This document shows, one piece after another, positions 22,674 to 33,200 of a DNA stretch of 64,000 bases (its first letter is position 1; every line of letters starts with the position of its first letter). The notes beneath the pieces are model-generated. The model saw nothing but the letters and a program-made list of their open reading frames with translations. It was not told the DNA's origin and did not search any database. The stretch lies in the NCBI RefSeq assembly GCF_963678635.1, contig NC_087064.1, forward strand, positions 75,792,213-75,856,212. Reading direction: 5' to 3'. This stretch comes from Symsagittifera roscoffensis (Eukaryota > Xenacoelomorpha > Acoela > Convolutidae). A program made the translations under genes and the position numbers.

Positions 22674-23058
22674 ATAGGTTCCAAAATAAAAAATCAGTCC
22701 CATAAGGTTCCAAAATAAAAAAGCAGTCGCATAAGTTCCAAATCTTTTCAATTGATCAAAAGACTAAATTAGCCGAGTCTCGGTTTAAGGTCGCCGGTGG
22801 GCGCGCTACGCGCGCGTCGCCGCTTCGCGGCGATAACCAGCTCTAAATTTCGTATAGAGTCCTACCCTTTGGTGGCAAGCTCGCAACACGTTGGCGCGGC
22901 TGCGGCGGTCTTTATTCTGCAGCTTGACTTTATGCTGGTTGAACAGTAAACAATCAATCCATAAATTCGTTGGCTCAAATTTCAACGAATCAGAATTCAA
23001 GAAGATAAATTTTGGAACTTATGCGACTGATTTTTTGTTTTGGAACCTATGAACATTG
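22674..23058. mobile_element. MITE-like element with about 47-bp inverted arms and a GC-rich palindromic core
   Basis: The left arm 22674-22745 (ttcataggttccaaaataaa ... cgcataagttccaaat, partly duplicated) and the right arm 23010-23058 (aaattttggaacttatgcga ... ggaacctatgaa) are inverted copies. The interior holds two strong palindromes near 22800-22835 (ggcgcgctacgcgcgcg and tcgccgcttcgcggcga) in otherwise AT-rich DNA. No transposase; a minus-strand frame inside (22806-23000) has no recognised family. Confidence 0.65.
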
Positions 23059-23243
23059 AAACTTATGGGAATTCACCTTCTTTTCTTCAGATCGATTGTA
23101 CTAATGGTGAACTTGAAGTTGTTTTCTGGCTGAAATATTATTGACAGTGTGACTGGTCGTAATACTTGGTTGTCAGAGAAACTCATTTGTCTTGTCTAAT
23201 TGTGGAATTTGACCTCCAAAGCAGTTAGAGGCGGAAGCTCAAG

Positions 23244-23421
23244 ATGATGAAGCCTCCTTCAGCTGAATATTACCTGTTTGACATCAGTATCTACGCGTAT
23301 TCTTCACTTTATCTCGTGCTATTGCACTTTTTCAACTTCAAGCCTCTGGTTTTGGCAGCTGCGGACAACAAACCTTCACATCTCGATCTGGGAATCCAGT
23401 TTCTAGCCAAGGGACAAATCA
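23244..23421 (+). CDS. DNAJC3: DNAJC3/p58IPK ER co-chaperone, exon 1
   Basis: Seven exons (23244-23421, 24940-25102, 25326-25519, 25800-26077, 28352-28642, 29342-29532, 29862-30087) join in frame to 506 residues; human DNAJC3 has 504. DNAJC3 is a luminal ER protein whose TPRs bind misfolded clients and whose J domain stimulates BiP; it is induced in the unfolded-protein response and limits PERK signalling. Exon 1 encodes an N-terminus with a hydrophobic stretch (about residues 18-40) that can act as ER signal, then the first TPR helix (LDLGIQFLAKGQ). Start is the first ATG of two adjacent ones. Donor gtaagt follows 23421, phase 1. Confidence 0.85.
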
Positions 23422-24939
23422 GTAAGTTGTTGGAAATCTGAGGGATTTAAATGAATTTCAGCTATGAATTGTGGGAAAATAGTTTAAACGAGAACTGGAA
23501 CCCCCCTCCCACGCACGCACATACAGAGAGGGGAAATATATAATATTTGCTGCTTTTTATATAATTGGGATAAAGACATTGCCCAAATAAAAAGACAGCT
23601 CGTCAATTGTCGAGATTTTATTTGATTGCTCGATTGCAAAATTATTTGTTTGAACAGGTTTACAAATTTTTCATTTCCTTTTTTTTTCAAAATTTAGGAT
23701 GAGAGATATCTTCGACGCCAAGGCAAGCTGGTGATTCTCATTTTTGAACCTATGACACAAGCGAGCTATAGTGAGTGTAAATGTCATAGTATAAACTCCA
23801 CTTTTTTTCAACCTAACTCGTTGATAAAAGTGTTCTTTTAGTGACCTTTCTGAGTCAATTAATAGAATCGGCTTTTTAATAGCATCTGCAGCTGATTTAT
23901 TGCTGGCTAGTAATAAAAAAAATTTCAAGCAACCGTGGCTCAGATGCGAGTACGCCAGGCGCTTAACCTGTATAAATCGTTGTTTCGCATCCGGAAAAGC
24001 AAAAGTTTTAGTTTTGTTTGTTGGCAGTTTTACTCTATATAATTGGCTAATTGATAGGATCTGAAGTTACTTTATGGCTGGCTAGTTTAATAAATTTTTC
24101 AAAAACTTGCCCTAGTGTCGATAAAACTGAGTTGATTTTTTTGTGTTTAGTGTATTCGAGCGAGTAAACCAATCGAGTAACCTTCTTTAGATCAAAATTG
24201 CTTGTTTAGGCTAAGAAATCTTGATTTTACTTGAAACTGAACTAGTTTTCAAAGCCTAATTTAGCGCTTCCCTGGCAAAAAATTGATAAAATTGATAAAT
24301 TATTGTGCAAAAAAATATATTTTCTTCATTTCTTGTTCCCTTCATTTTTTTATATACAAATAAAGTCGCTTGAGCCTACACTAATTTATACGCATTTGTA
24401 TAGTTCTTTCTTCACACCACGCTTAAAAAACCACATTAATTTAAAAGAGAAAAAAATTGTATGATTTTTGTGCATGTGGTGGGAACCTTCTGTGCTAATT
24501 GCTCAGCAATCGGCTATCCTGATCTTGATTAAGTGTCTTCCCCGTTTGAAACATGTTTTTAACTTAATTAAAAGCAATTAATTTGAGTTTCCAAACGTAT
24601 CATTTGAATTAAGAGTAGCTAATCTGGCCTCTGTTACTGAAATTTTCAAATGAGGTTAAGTTGTTGAATCTTAGCGTTAAATTGTAATGCCGTAATAAAA
24701 ATAAGGTTAAAGAAAGAAGGGAGTTCAATGGGGTGGGCTAAAGTGTAGGAAACCAATTGATATATCGGATATATACCGAAAACTTCTTATCATTATCATA
24801 TCGGGTTTCAACTTCCAGGGCTCAGAGGCGTTATGTAAGGTTCTATAGTTGAGAATTGTAACCTTGATTTGTTTCGATCCATGCTATACGGTTGCAATTA
24901 AGTATTGATTATATGCAGCTAAATCGTGTTTCTGTTTAG

Positions 24940-25102
24940 GTGAAGCATTGCAACAGTTCCACTCGGCAATAGATGAGAAGCCGGATGATTTCATGGCCCA
25001 CTACAGGAGGGCCACAGCCTATCTCGCTCTGGGGAAAGGAAAGGCAGCATTGGAGGATTTGGATGTAGTGCTGACTCTAAGACCGGATTTCCAGGCTGCC
25101 AG
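24940..25102 (+). CDS. DNAJC3: DNAJC3, exon 2 (TPR 1-2)
   Basis: Acceptor tctgtttag, donor ggtgggtg. It encodes EALQQFHSAIDEKPDDFMAH, then HYRRATAYLALGKGKAALEDL, clearly orthologous to the YYRRATVFLAMGKSKAALPDL repeat of vertebrate p58IPK. Confidence 0.93.
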
Positions 25103-25325
25103 GTGGGTGTTTTCATCTTGCTCGAGATTTTTTTTGCTTGTCAGTTTTGTTGACTAATGGCTAAAATATTCGGTAGAAAGAAACATATTCGGAAATATGA
25201 TAGAAAGAAAAATATTATCTGTCGGGACCGTTTTTTTCAGTTGCTTTATTTCAAAACTATTTCCGAGTTGCGAATAGGCACTGGTTTCATCGAATTACCA
25301 ATCATAATTGTGTTTGTTTTTCTAG

Positions 25326-25519
25326 AACTCAGCGTGTGAACATATTGACTAAATATGGACGCTTTGACGACGGTATTTTGGAACTGGAGAAAATTCAAAA
25401 AGGCGGAGGTAAAGCTGGAAGTGATGAAGAAATTCTGCCTAAAATTGAGGAGTTGAAAAAACTAAAAGCCTCTGCAATTGAAGCTGAAGAACTTTTTGAA
25501 CACGACGAAGATTACCAAG
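25326..25519 (+). CDS. DNAJC3: DNAJC3, exon 3 (TPR 2-4 region)
   Basis: Acceptor tttttctag ends at 25325; donor gtgggt after 25519. It encodes the linker rich in Lys/Glu between TPRs and the AEELFEHDEDYQG helix. It is less conserved than its neighbours but in the expected position, and phases (2 in, 1 out) fit both sides. Confidence 0.88.
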
Positions 25520-25799
25520 GTGGGTAAAGAAATTTATTCTTAAATAATTACTGATTTTCTTGCATATCAACGAACAGCAAACAGCTCATCGTGTTGAAAA
25601 CCCCTGAGTGCTTAATTTTTACGAGGGAAAAATTAATTGAAGTATTTTATTTTGATTCAAAACCTTTCCGCTTGATTCTTTTTTGCTAAGTCTTTATACA
25701 AAGCTTTTTATTGCAAAATATAATTTTTTATTCAAAATTTGTGAAGAATAATTATTCTTCGCAATTTCGATTACGCTAAATCGATGTTTTGTGGTTTAG

Positions 25800-26077
25800 G
25801 TGCACTTAACTTACTGGACCCTCTAATCGAGGCATGTCCCTGGAACTCTGAATTCAGAACTGTGCGTGGTGATGCTTTGATCAAAGTAGGCGAACTGTCC
25901 AAGGCAGTGTTCGATCTGAAGCAGCTGACTAAATTGATTAACGACAACACGGAGGGATTCCTGAAGCTGAGTCTGCTGTATTATCAGATGGGGGAGGATG
26001 AGCAGAGCTTGGCTGAAATTAGAGAGTGCCTTAAACTTGACCAGGATCACAAACAGTGCTTCGCGCATTATAAAAAA
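25800..26077 (+). CDS. DNAJC3: DNAJC3, exon 4 (TPR 4-6)
   Basis: Acceptor gtggtttag. It encodes LLDPLIEACPWNSEFR and ends LKLDQDHKQCFAHYKK; ECLKLDQDHK and CFAHYK are invariant p58IPK landmarks. The donor (aaaaaa|gtttgtta) is weak, but the phase-0 join to V-K-R-L-N-K at 28352 exactly restores the family's FAHYK-VKKLNK sequence. Confidence 0.92.
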
Positions 26078-26373
26078 GTTTGTTAATGATTAAAACAGAA
26101 ATTAGATAACCTTGTTGAGGATTCTAAACTTGAGGTTCGGTAAATCTATCCTATTCCAATCTGCCATTCGGCTTACGATATGCCATTTAATCTCGTGCCC
26201 GATTCTGTCCTTTACGGTTCTGCGCCAAATTACCTCACAGCTAGCTAGTATTATTAATCTTTCGTTACCGCGTTCCGCGCCGATTGATTGGACAGATAAG
26301 TAGGGTTCATTTTGAAGACTTGGTTTGAAGTTTGAAGTTTTTGATTTTTTGTCTAATTTCGAGCGAGTAACGC

Positions 26374-27068
26374 GAGCGAGCAGGCTTACGATAGCTTATT
26401 TTAATAACAATAGCCTAACTTAAGCCGTAAAAACTTAGTTTTACTCGAGTAAAGTTAGTTTTTTAGTGTTAAAGCGCTTTTTTGGAATCAAATATTCAAA
26501 CATTCGGAGAAACTGCTGAAGACCATGCAGAAAAAACGGCATTAATTTGAAAAAAAAATGAGTTTTTTAAAAACTATGGTTGGAAGGTTCTGTGCTACTT
26601 GAACGAGCGAGCAGGCTTACGATAGCTTATTTTAATAACAATAGCCTAACTTAAGCCGTAAAAACTTAGTTTTACTCGAGTAAAGTTAGTTTTTTAGTGT
26701 TAAAGCGCTTTTTTGGAATCAAATATATTCAAACATTCGGAGAAACTGCTGAAGACCATGCAGAAAAAACGGCATTAATTTGAAAAAAAATTGAGTTTTT
26801 TAAAAACTATGGTTGGAAGGTTCTGTGCTACTTGAACGAGCGAGCAGGCTTACGATAGCTTATTTTAATAACAATAGCCTAACTTAAGCCGTAAAAACTT
26901 AGTTTTACTCGAGTAAAGTTAGTTTTTTAGTGTTAAAGCGCTTTTTTGGAATCAAATATATTCAAACATTCGGAGAAACTGCTGAAGACCATGCAGAAAA
27001 AACGGCATTAATTTGAAAAAAAATTGAGTTTTTTAAAAACTATGGTTGGAAGGTTCTGTGCTACTTGA
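26374..27068 (+). repeat. Three tandem copies of a 231-233-bp unit
   Basis: Units start at gagcgagcagg at 26374, 26605 and 26838 and end with ggttctgtgctacttgaac. They are almost identical; copy 1 lacks one 'at' (aaatattc versus aaatatattc). The unit is the right half of the 21186-type dispersed repeat. Near-identity shows recent tandem expansion in DNAJC3 intron 4. Confidence 0.9.
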
Positions 27069-27089
27069 ACAGTAACCGACTCCTTGTGA

Positions 27090-27605
27090 TTACACAATCA
27101 AAGCTTGTGTTATAGTATGAACTCACTTTTTTCCAACCTAAGTCGCTAATATTGTTGCGACAAAATGTGTTCATTTTGAAAGTGTTCATTTTGATCAATA
27201 ACCAGCTATTAAGTACAGCCAATGCTAAGGATATTAACACAGACTATTATATTACTAATAGCACTTTAGCTTCAAGGTATCATGGATCTGTAGCGTAGAG
27301 ATAGGGAAGGAGAACCGCAACAAAATAAGAAGGTTCGAACCTGGGTAGTGTCGGATGTTTTTAATGCACTTTTTCGTATTCCAGTTAACATGCATCAGCT
27401 CTACAATTGAGGCATGTTACTTGGTAAATTTCTTTTTTTTTCAAGTTGACTGGTACTGCTAATGCGTCATAATTGGCTGGCGTCACTTGGCAATTATGTA
27501 GACTCATAATTGGCGTGCGTCACTTCAGAAATTTTGTACTCATTCAGTTTTCCCCAGTAGGGTTATCGGTCATAGTTTTGCTTGTGAATGCGAAATGCAA
27601 CTTCG
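27090..27605 (+). repeat. Large dispersed duplication, copy 2 (partner 8990-10000)
   Basis: Same block order as 8990-9190 plus 9650-9975, without the roughly 460-bp middle. It contains the tRNA-like 'gggttcgaacctgg' equivalent at about 27332. It ends in 'gcgaaatgcaacttcgcctgtgt', related to the hairpin motif. Confidence 0.65.
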
Positions 27606-27696
27606 CCTGTGTTTTTTTTTGATCGGGAGAAAGTATTGCTTAGAATAAAAATATTCTGCAGAAAAACTTCAAATTTTTTGTTACGACCTTTGAAAA

Positions 27697-28300
27697 TGGG
27701 GAGGAACTTTGTATTCGGGTATGTTTGGATTTTTCTTTTTTTGTTGTTGTTTTCCATGGAAAATCAGCTACCAGAAATAATGATTGGACTGAGTTGAGTG
27801 ATTTTTTATTAATGCCTAATCAGTTGTGATTCGACCAAAATTTGAAAATTTTTTTAAAATCGCCTCAGTGTTTTGTGTAAAACGGGTGTCAAGTCAAATT
27901 TCAGTTTTAGTCAAATTTCAGCGAACAAAGCGATCGAGTGACTTTTGTTATCTATGAAAATTGGCAATTTAGGCTAAAAAAACTTGATCTGACTAAAATG
28001 GAAAATATATTTGGAAACTTGATCTAGCGCTTCTTTGGCAAAAAAAGCTTTCAAGAGTATTCAAATTTGAAGTGCAAAAAATTGAAAAAAAATTAATTAA
28101 AAAAAAATTCTTTTTTGTTTATTTGTTTTTGCAGGCACTTGTAGTAGTTTATGCCTAATTCACCAATCTTCTACGCGTTCGTATAGTTCTTTCATCACCG
28201 CACAAAAAAAAGACTAATAGAAAAAAGAAAACTCTTTTTTTTCTGAGATATTGGTCGGAACTTTCTGTGCTACGTGCACAGCAACCGGCTATCACTGTTT
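27697..28300 (+). repeat. Dispersed repeat ('cgatcgagtg / ggtcggaac-ttctg' family)
   Basis: Near full-length member of the 21186-21740 family: gaggaactttgtattcgggt, then gaacaaagcgatcgagtgac, then gttcgtatagttctttcatcacc, then ggtcggaactttctgtgctacgtgcacagcaaccggct. It lies just upstream of DNAJC3 exon 5. Confidence 0.6.
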
Positions 28301-28351
28301 TCCTTTTGTTTTGAACAGATAGAACAAATAAGTAATAAAAGTTGTATTTAG

Positions 28352-28642
28352 GTAAAGAGATTGAACAAGCAATTGAACGAAGCTCAGGAACTCATCAACC
28401 AAAACAACTTCGCCGACTGCATTCCCAAACTCAATTCAGCTCTGAAAACAGAACCCACAGTAGAAGCATTCAAGCTCAAAGTAGCCCCTAAAAAGTGCAA
28501 ATGTCTCTCGAAGAGTAAAGCTTCGAAGGAGGCCATCAAGTTTTGCAGTGAGGCTCTAGAGACCATACCGGATGACGAAGAGGTGCTAATTGACAGAGCC
28601 GAAGCTTACTTAGTCGAAGAGGAGTATGAAAAAGCCATTCAG
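28352..28642 (+). CDS. DNAJC3: DNAJC3, exon 5 (TPR 7-9)
   Basis: Acceptor gtatttag; donor caggtata. It encodes KRLNKQLNEAQELI, LNSALKTEP, SEALETIPDD and DRAEAYLVEEEYEKAIQ, all matching p58IPK TPR helices. The preceding 2.27-kb intron holds three tandem copies of a 232-bp repeat. Confidence 0.93.
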
Positions 28643-29341
28643 GTATACTATTTCTTGATATCAATTTTTTTGCCTTGATCGGAAGGAAAGTCGTCTCTTG
28701 GGAAGTCAATTTATTAACTTGTACGGACGGAAAGCATATCGTGAAAATGACTATTTTTAAAATTGAAAGCGCCTCTTTTTTATATTTCTTTTTAAAGTCA
28801 ATTGGAATACCAGAATTGTAGACTTCATTGTTTAGTGATGCTTATGCAGTCTCAGATAATGTTTGGTACAAATATTAACAAGCATTGATGGTCAAAGCAG
28901 GTACATGTATGTGACCAAAGAGAAAAGAGACTACCACTGTAAGACCCAGACTTGGATTAATGGATCACGTAAACATAAACAGCTCCCCTGCTCATACGAG
29001 GCTCTTCTAACTCCACACTACTGACCTGAAGATTTTAATTTATGTTCACTAAGCCTGATTTTTTTGGACTTGAGGCTCATGGTGATTACCCTATTCCACA
29101 CCCATTTGGTCTTCATGCACAACCTTAGTTTGTGCACAAAATCTGTTTTGGTCGGTCGCTGTGGAAACGGTAGAAAAACCCCCCTATGGCGACTAGTAAC
29201 GAATATCCACCTCTATAATAAACTAATGCTAGGATTAAGCTTACATATCAGTAAATTGTGCCTAGCAATGAATGTGTGTCTCCTTTTGCAACTCAACAAT
29301 TTTTTAAGAACTCCATAAACGTAGTTGGTTGTTTTTGGTAG

Positions 29342-29532
29342 GATTACGAGACTGCAATCAAGAACAACGAGGAGTCCAGGAGACTGAATGATGGTCTGAA
29401 AAGGGCGAAGAAGCTGTTAAAGCAGTCGAAGAAGAGAGACTACTATAAGATACTGGGACTGAAGAGGACAGCCACTAAGCAGGAGATCAACAAGGCATAC
29501 AGAAAGCTAGCCCAGCTACACCACCCTGACAG
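29342..29532 (+). CDS. DNAJC3: DNAJC3, exon 6 (linker and J domain start)
   Basis: Acceptor tttttggtag ends at 29341; donor aggtagat after 29532. It encodes a basic helix ([19 protein letters not shown]) and the J domain up to the HPD tripeptide (residues about 429-431). HPD is needed to trigger Hsp70 ATPase. A run of 18 C (29592-29609) lies in the following intron. Confidence 0.95.
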
Positions 29533-29861
29533 GTAGATAAGACACCATTACTCATCTCAATGAGGGCTATTATTGGCTCTGTCATAATAAACCCCCCCCC
29601 CCCCCCCCCAAAAAAAAAATCAATCCTAAAAATTGCTCGATTATCTAAAATGTCCTTTGATCTTGAGTAATGTATGGTTTACGCGCAAAAACTATGTTTG
29701 TCGGTGGTAAACCAGGGAATGAGGACTTGAATGATGCAGCTTCTTATTCTGATCTTCATTTGGAGTGTAATAGGGTGAAATCATTTTTTTTGAAAAACTG
29801 GCTCTTCTAAAAAAATTCCCGTGCACGTCTGGGTTATACAGAGAAGTTTGTGTGTTTCTAG

Positions 29862-30087
29862 ACACGAAGGACCGGATAAAGAGGAAGCGGAGAAGAAGTT
29901 CATGGACATCGCGGCTGCGAAAGAGGTGCTGAGTGACCCCGAGAAGAGAGAGAAGTTCGACAACGGGGAAGACCCACTTGACCCCGAAGAACAGGCCAGC
30001 CAGGGAGGTCACGGACACCCGTTCCAGGGAGGATTCCCCTTCAACTTCCAGCAGGGTGGAAACTTCCAGTTCAAGTTCAAATTCTGA
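29862..30087 (+). CDS. DNAJC3: DNAJC3, last exon (J domain end and G/F tail)
   Basis: Acceptor tgtttctag; stop TGA at 30085-30087. It encodes EEAEKKFMDIAAAKEVLSDP, the end of the J domain, then GEDPLDPEEQA and a Gly/Phe-rich tail ending QFKFKF, as in vertebrate DNAJC3 (FRFKFHF). There is no KDEL-type tetrapeptide, in keeping with the family. Confidence 0.95.
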
Positions 30088-30283
30088 TCCTGAAAATAGA
30101 GAATCAATCCACGCGCAGATTGCCTTAATGATCCTTAGTCCCTTCCTTGTTGAAAAAGATCTCATTGATAAGTGCAGTTTACGACTGAATATTCATTCCT
30201 TCATAGGGGTTTCGCTGTTGTGTTGTATATCTTATAAGGAGTTCTCATAAAGTTATTTAGGAAAAGCTGTGAAATAAGCAGTG

Positions 30284-30289
30284 AATAAA
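30284..30289 (+). terminator. Likely DNAJC3 polyadenylation signal AATAAA
   Basis: First AATAAA after the DNAJC3 stop, about 200 bases downstream, in context gtgaataaatcg. Confidence 0.6.
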
Positions 30290-33200
30290 TCGTTATTTAG
30301 TGCGAAACATGGAGATTGGTGATATAAGTATTATGTACTTTTATGTTTAAATTTCATATTCTACTTTGAGTTTAGTTTTTGAAAAGCTACGCCTGATGCA
30401 ACAGTTTTCCGTCGTTGAAGTCCATTAATTCAGAATAATGATTCGATAAAGTGTTTTGCGTAGACTGAGAACCAGACATTAGAGGGTATATTGTAAAAAT
30501 AATTAAGAGTAATGAACGTAGTACTCTTATAAAGGTCTTGCTGATTTTTTTTCAGGAAAAAGTTTCTAGTTTTGATTTTTCACGCTCAAGTTTGGTTTTT
30601 CGCGGCTTGACTAGTGCTTTATTTTCAAAGTTCAGTGTATTTCATTGTTAAAAGGAAGGCAAACTGGACTATCGAAAAGCAAAAGTGTAAATGGCACGAG
30701 AAACGTGAGCGATTTCTAATTTCGAAATTGGAAATTAATAATCAGATTTCCCAGCGAAATTAAAGTTTTGCCTATTGATCCAGTTTTCTCAAATTGGATT
30801 AATTTAAGCAAAAAAGTATCCATGATAAATTGTTCTACCGATTCAAAGAGCTTTAAGGCCATCTATTCTTTCTTCGAAATTCAAAAGTTGAAGGTTTTTA
30901 TTAAAAAAAAACACGTTTTTTTTTTTCAGTTTCCTTACTCTTTTCCAATCCTGGATTGTCTATGTTTTTTTTCAGACATATCGCTTATTCTAGGAAATCC
31001 GAGAAAGCAACCCTACAATCCCCCCCCCCCCCCCCCCACACACACACCCAATCGATTTAGATCGAAATGGATTTTCTACAGGCTAACATTGAGTTGAGCC
31101 TAGATTCGTTCAAAATTAACCGCATTACTAAAGAAAAAAAATAAAACATTAAATTGTGTAATTAATAGCATACCAATGCAATCCCGCATATAAAATGTTA
31201 AAACGAGTCTTGAATTGAAAGAAGTAATTTTTCATTCATTTTGGTTGTGTTTCATCGCTTTTCATGAAAAAATGTATCGAGATCTGACGTTAAAACTAAA
31301 TAGCAAATCCCAGCTAAAGTTAAATTCTCTCCTATCTCCGATATGAAAATGGAAATGCCGCTTGGTTGTTGTTTCAAAAGCAAGATGTCCAGCGGACTTG
31401 GTGAAAACACTTTTCACTAAAACTGCTCCAACAGCCTGTTCGTTAGGTTTGTTTATACTAGATCTGTGAAACAAAGAGTCAATAACTGCATTTTCCCTGA
31501 AATTCAAGAGCTATACCGTGATTCAGTTTGTTCAGACCCTAAAAATTTTTTAAAGGCGCCTTTGGGGCCAATCTATACTAGTTTTGAGGGGGGAGCGTGC
31601 GCCGAAAAAAAACGAGATTTTTTTTTGGTGAAAATTTTCCAAAATGCCTAAAAACGCCTTTTTTGGCCTGTTTTTTCAGAAATGTATCTGCGGCGCAGAA
31701 AATTTGGTCAAAATGGGGTCTTCATTTCCCCCCTCGAGAAATTCCTAGATCCGCGCCTGATAAAAAGCTTTATAAAAAAAGCGTTCACTAGTTTTTGGAG
31801 CAGTATATCTGTTGCCATTAATTCTGTGTCATTAATTTTTTCTGGATTTTTAGATTTTTTCTCTTTCAATATTTCACTTTTAGCGGGTTTCTGGAGTTTA
31901 TGGCTCTTGTACCATTTTTTGCTGGCTTTGTTTCGGCTTAACGGTTTCGGTTTTTAATATCGGTTTGATCGCCTCATATTGCTTCGCTGGTCGCTTGAAA
32001 GGAAAAAAAAATAGATTTTTCTGCATGTGTTTTTGAGGAATTGAAAGTTATTTTAACAACTGTTTTTTTTTTCGGCTCCATAAGGCGTCTACCCTGGATT
32101 TTTCCGCTTATTTATCGCTTTAAAAATTATTTTTAGCAAATACTGATCATGCCTAAAACATGCCCTAATGCAATTATGCGGAATTGTTAAAAGTCTCAAT
32201 AAACGTAGTGAAGACAATTATTGGGGTGCTTTTTTTTCGTGTCCATGAAACACTCTTGAATAGAGTTGAGTAGATTTCAGTAGAGTTAGAATTAATTTGC
32301 TTGACCTTTTCAATTAAAAAAGCGGAAATGATACGGAAAAGTCTGAATGATTTTTTAGTTTGAAAAGTGAACTTTATTTATTAAGCTTGCGATAAGCAAG
32401 AGTTATCAAACTGGAATAAAGACTTTCTTTTCGGGTTAAAAACTAGTTTAACAAAATCAGTTGAATCACTTCTTTTCACTTATCTTCTCTTCACTTCTCG
32501 CCTTACGTTCTCTTAACACGTTTTAGGTTGCTTCCCCCTCGGCCTGGAGGTAAAGCAGTTGCCTCTGTACTCTAAGGTCTGGGGTTCGGGAAAAATGAAT
32601 TGTTGGTTTTTCGTTTATTGGCTCAGGATTTGTGTCAACGAAATTGCCACAACGGATTTTGCTTGTGCTGTAGACACTTTTTCCTTGTAGTTGCAAGTGC
32701 AAATGTTGTTCATTCTAATTTCAAGGGGGACTTGAAAGATTTTTAAAAAGGTTTTCATAAAATCTTTTTTCGATTCAGTTGGTGTCTGCTGAAAGATGGT
32801 CTGCTTAGTTGCCACATCACTGATTGTTTTGCTGTACGCAACTTTCGTTGTAGTTGCAAGTGCAAGTGCTCTTCATTCTATTTTCAAGGGGGACTTGAAA
32901 GATATCAAAAAAAATCAAAAAAATTTTTTTTCGGTTCAAGTGGTTTCACCTCAAAGATGGTCGGCTTAGTTGCCACATCACTGATTTTTCTTGTACTGTA
33001 AGCAATTTTCATAGTAGTTTTAAGTGCAGTTTTTGTTCATTGTTGTTCAAGGTGGGACTTGAAACCTTTTTTATAAATTCATATTTTTTCGGCTCAACTT
33101 TTGTCTGTTCAAAGATTATCGGCTTTGTTTCGTTTCGTAAATTGTGTTCCGTTGTTGCTGATTTAAAATTCAAATGTCTAGCTCGTTTGCCTGGAATGAA

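Larger units (their letters stand above)
18697..23243. other. Spacer between YPEL5 and DNAJC3, no gene seen
   Basis: 18697-19010 probably includes the YPEL5 3' UTR. After that it is dominated by dispersed repeats: 'gaacgtagt' composite (19020-19450, internally duplicated), the 21186-21740 family and a palindromic MITE-like element (22674-23058). Open frames at 20192-20425, 21682-21912 and elsewhere show no protein family. Confidence 0.45.

Noticed and set aside
22806-23000. Minus-strand frame within the palindromic element
   Set aside because: Basic residues come from the GC-rich palindrome. No domain; probably chance.
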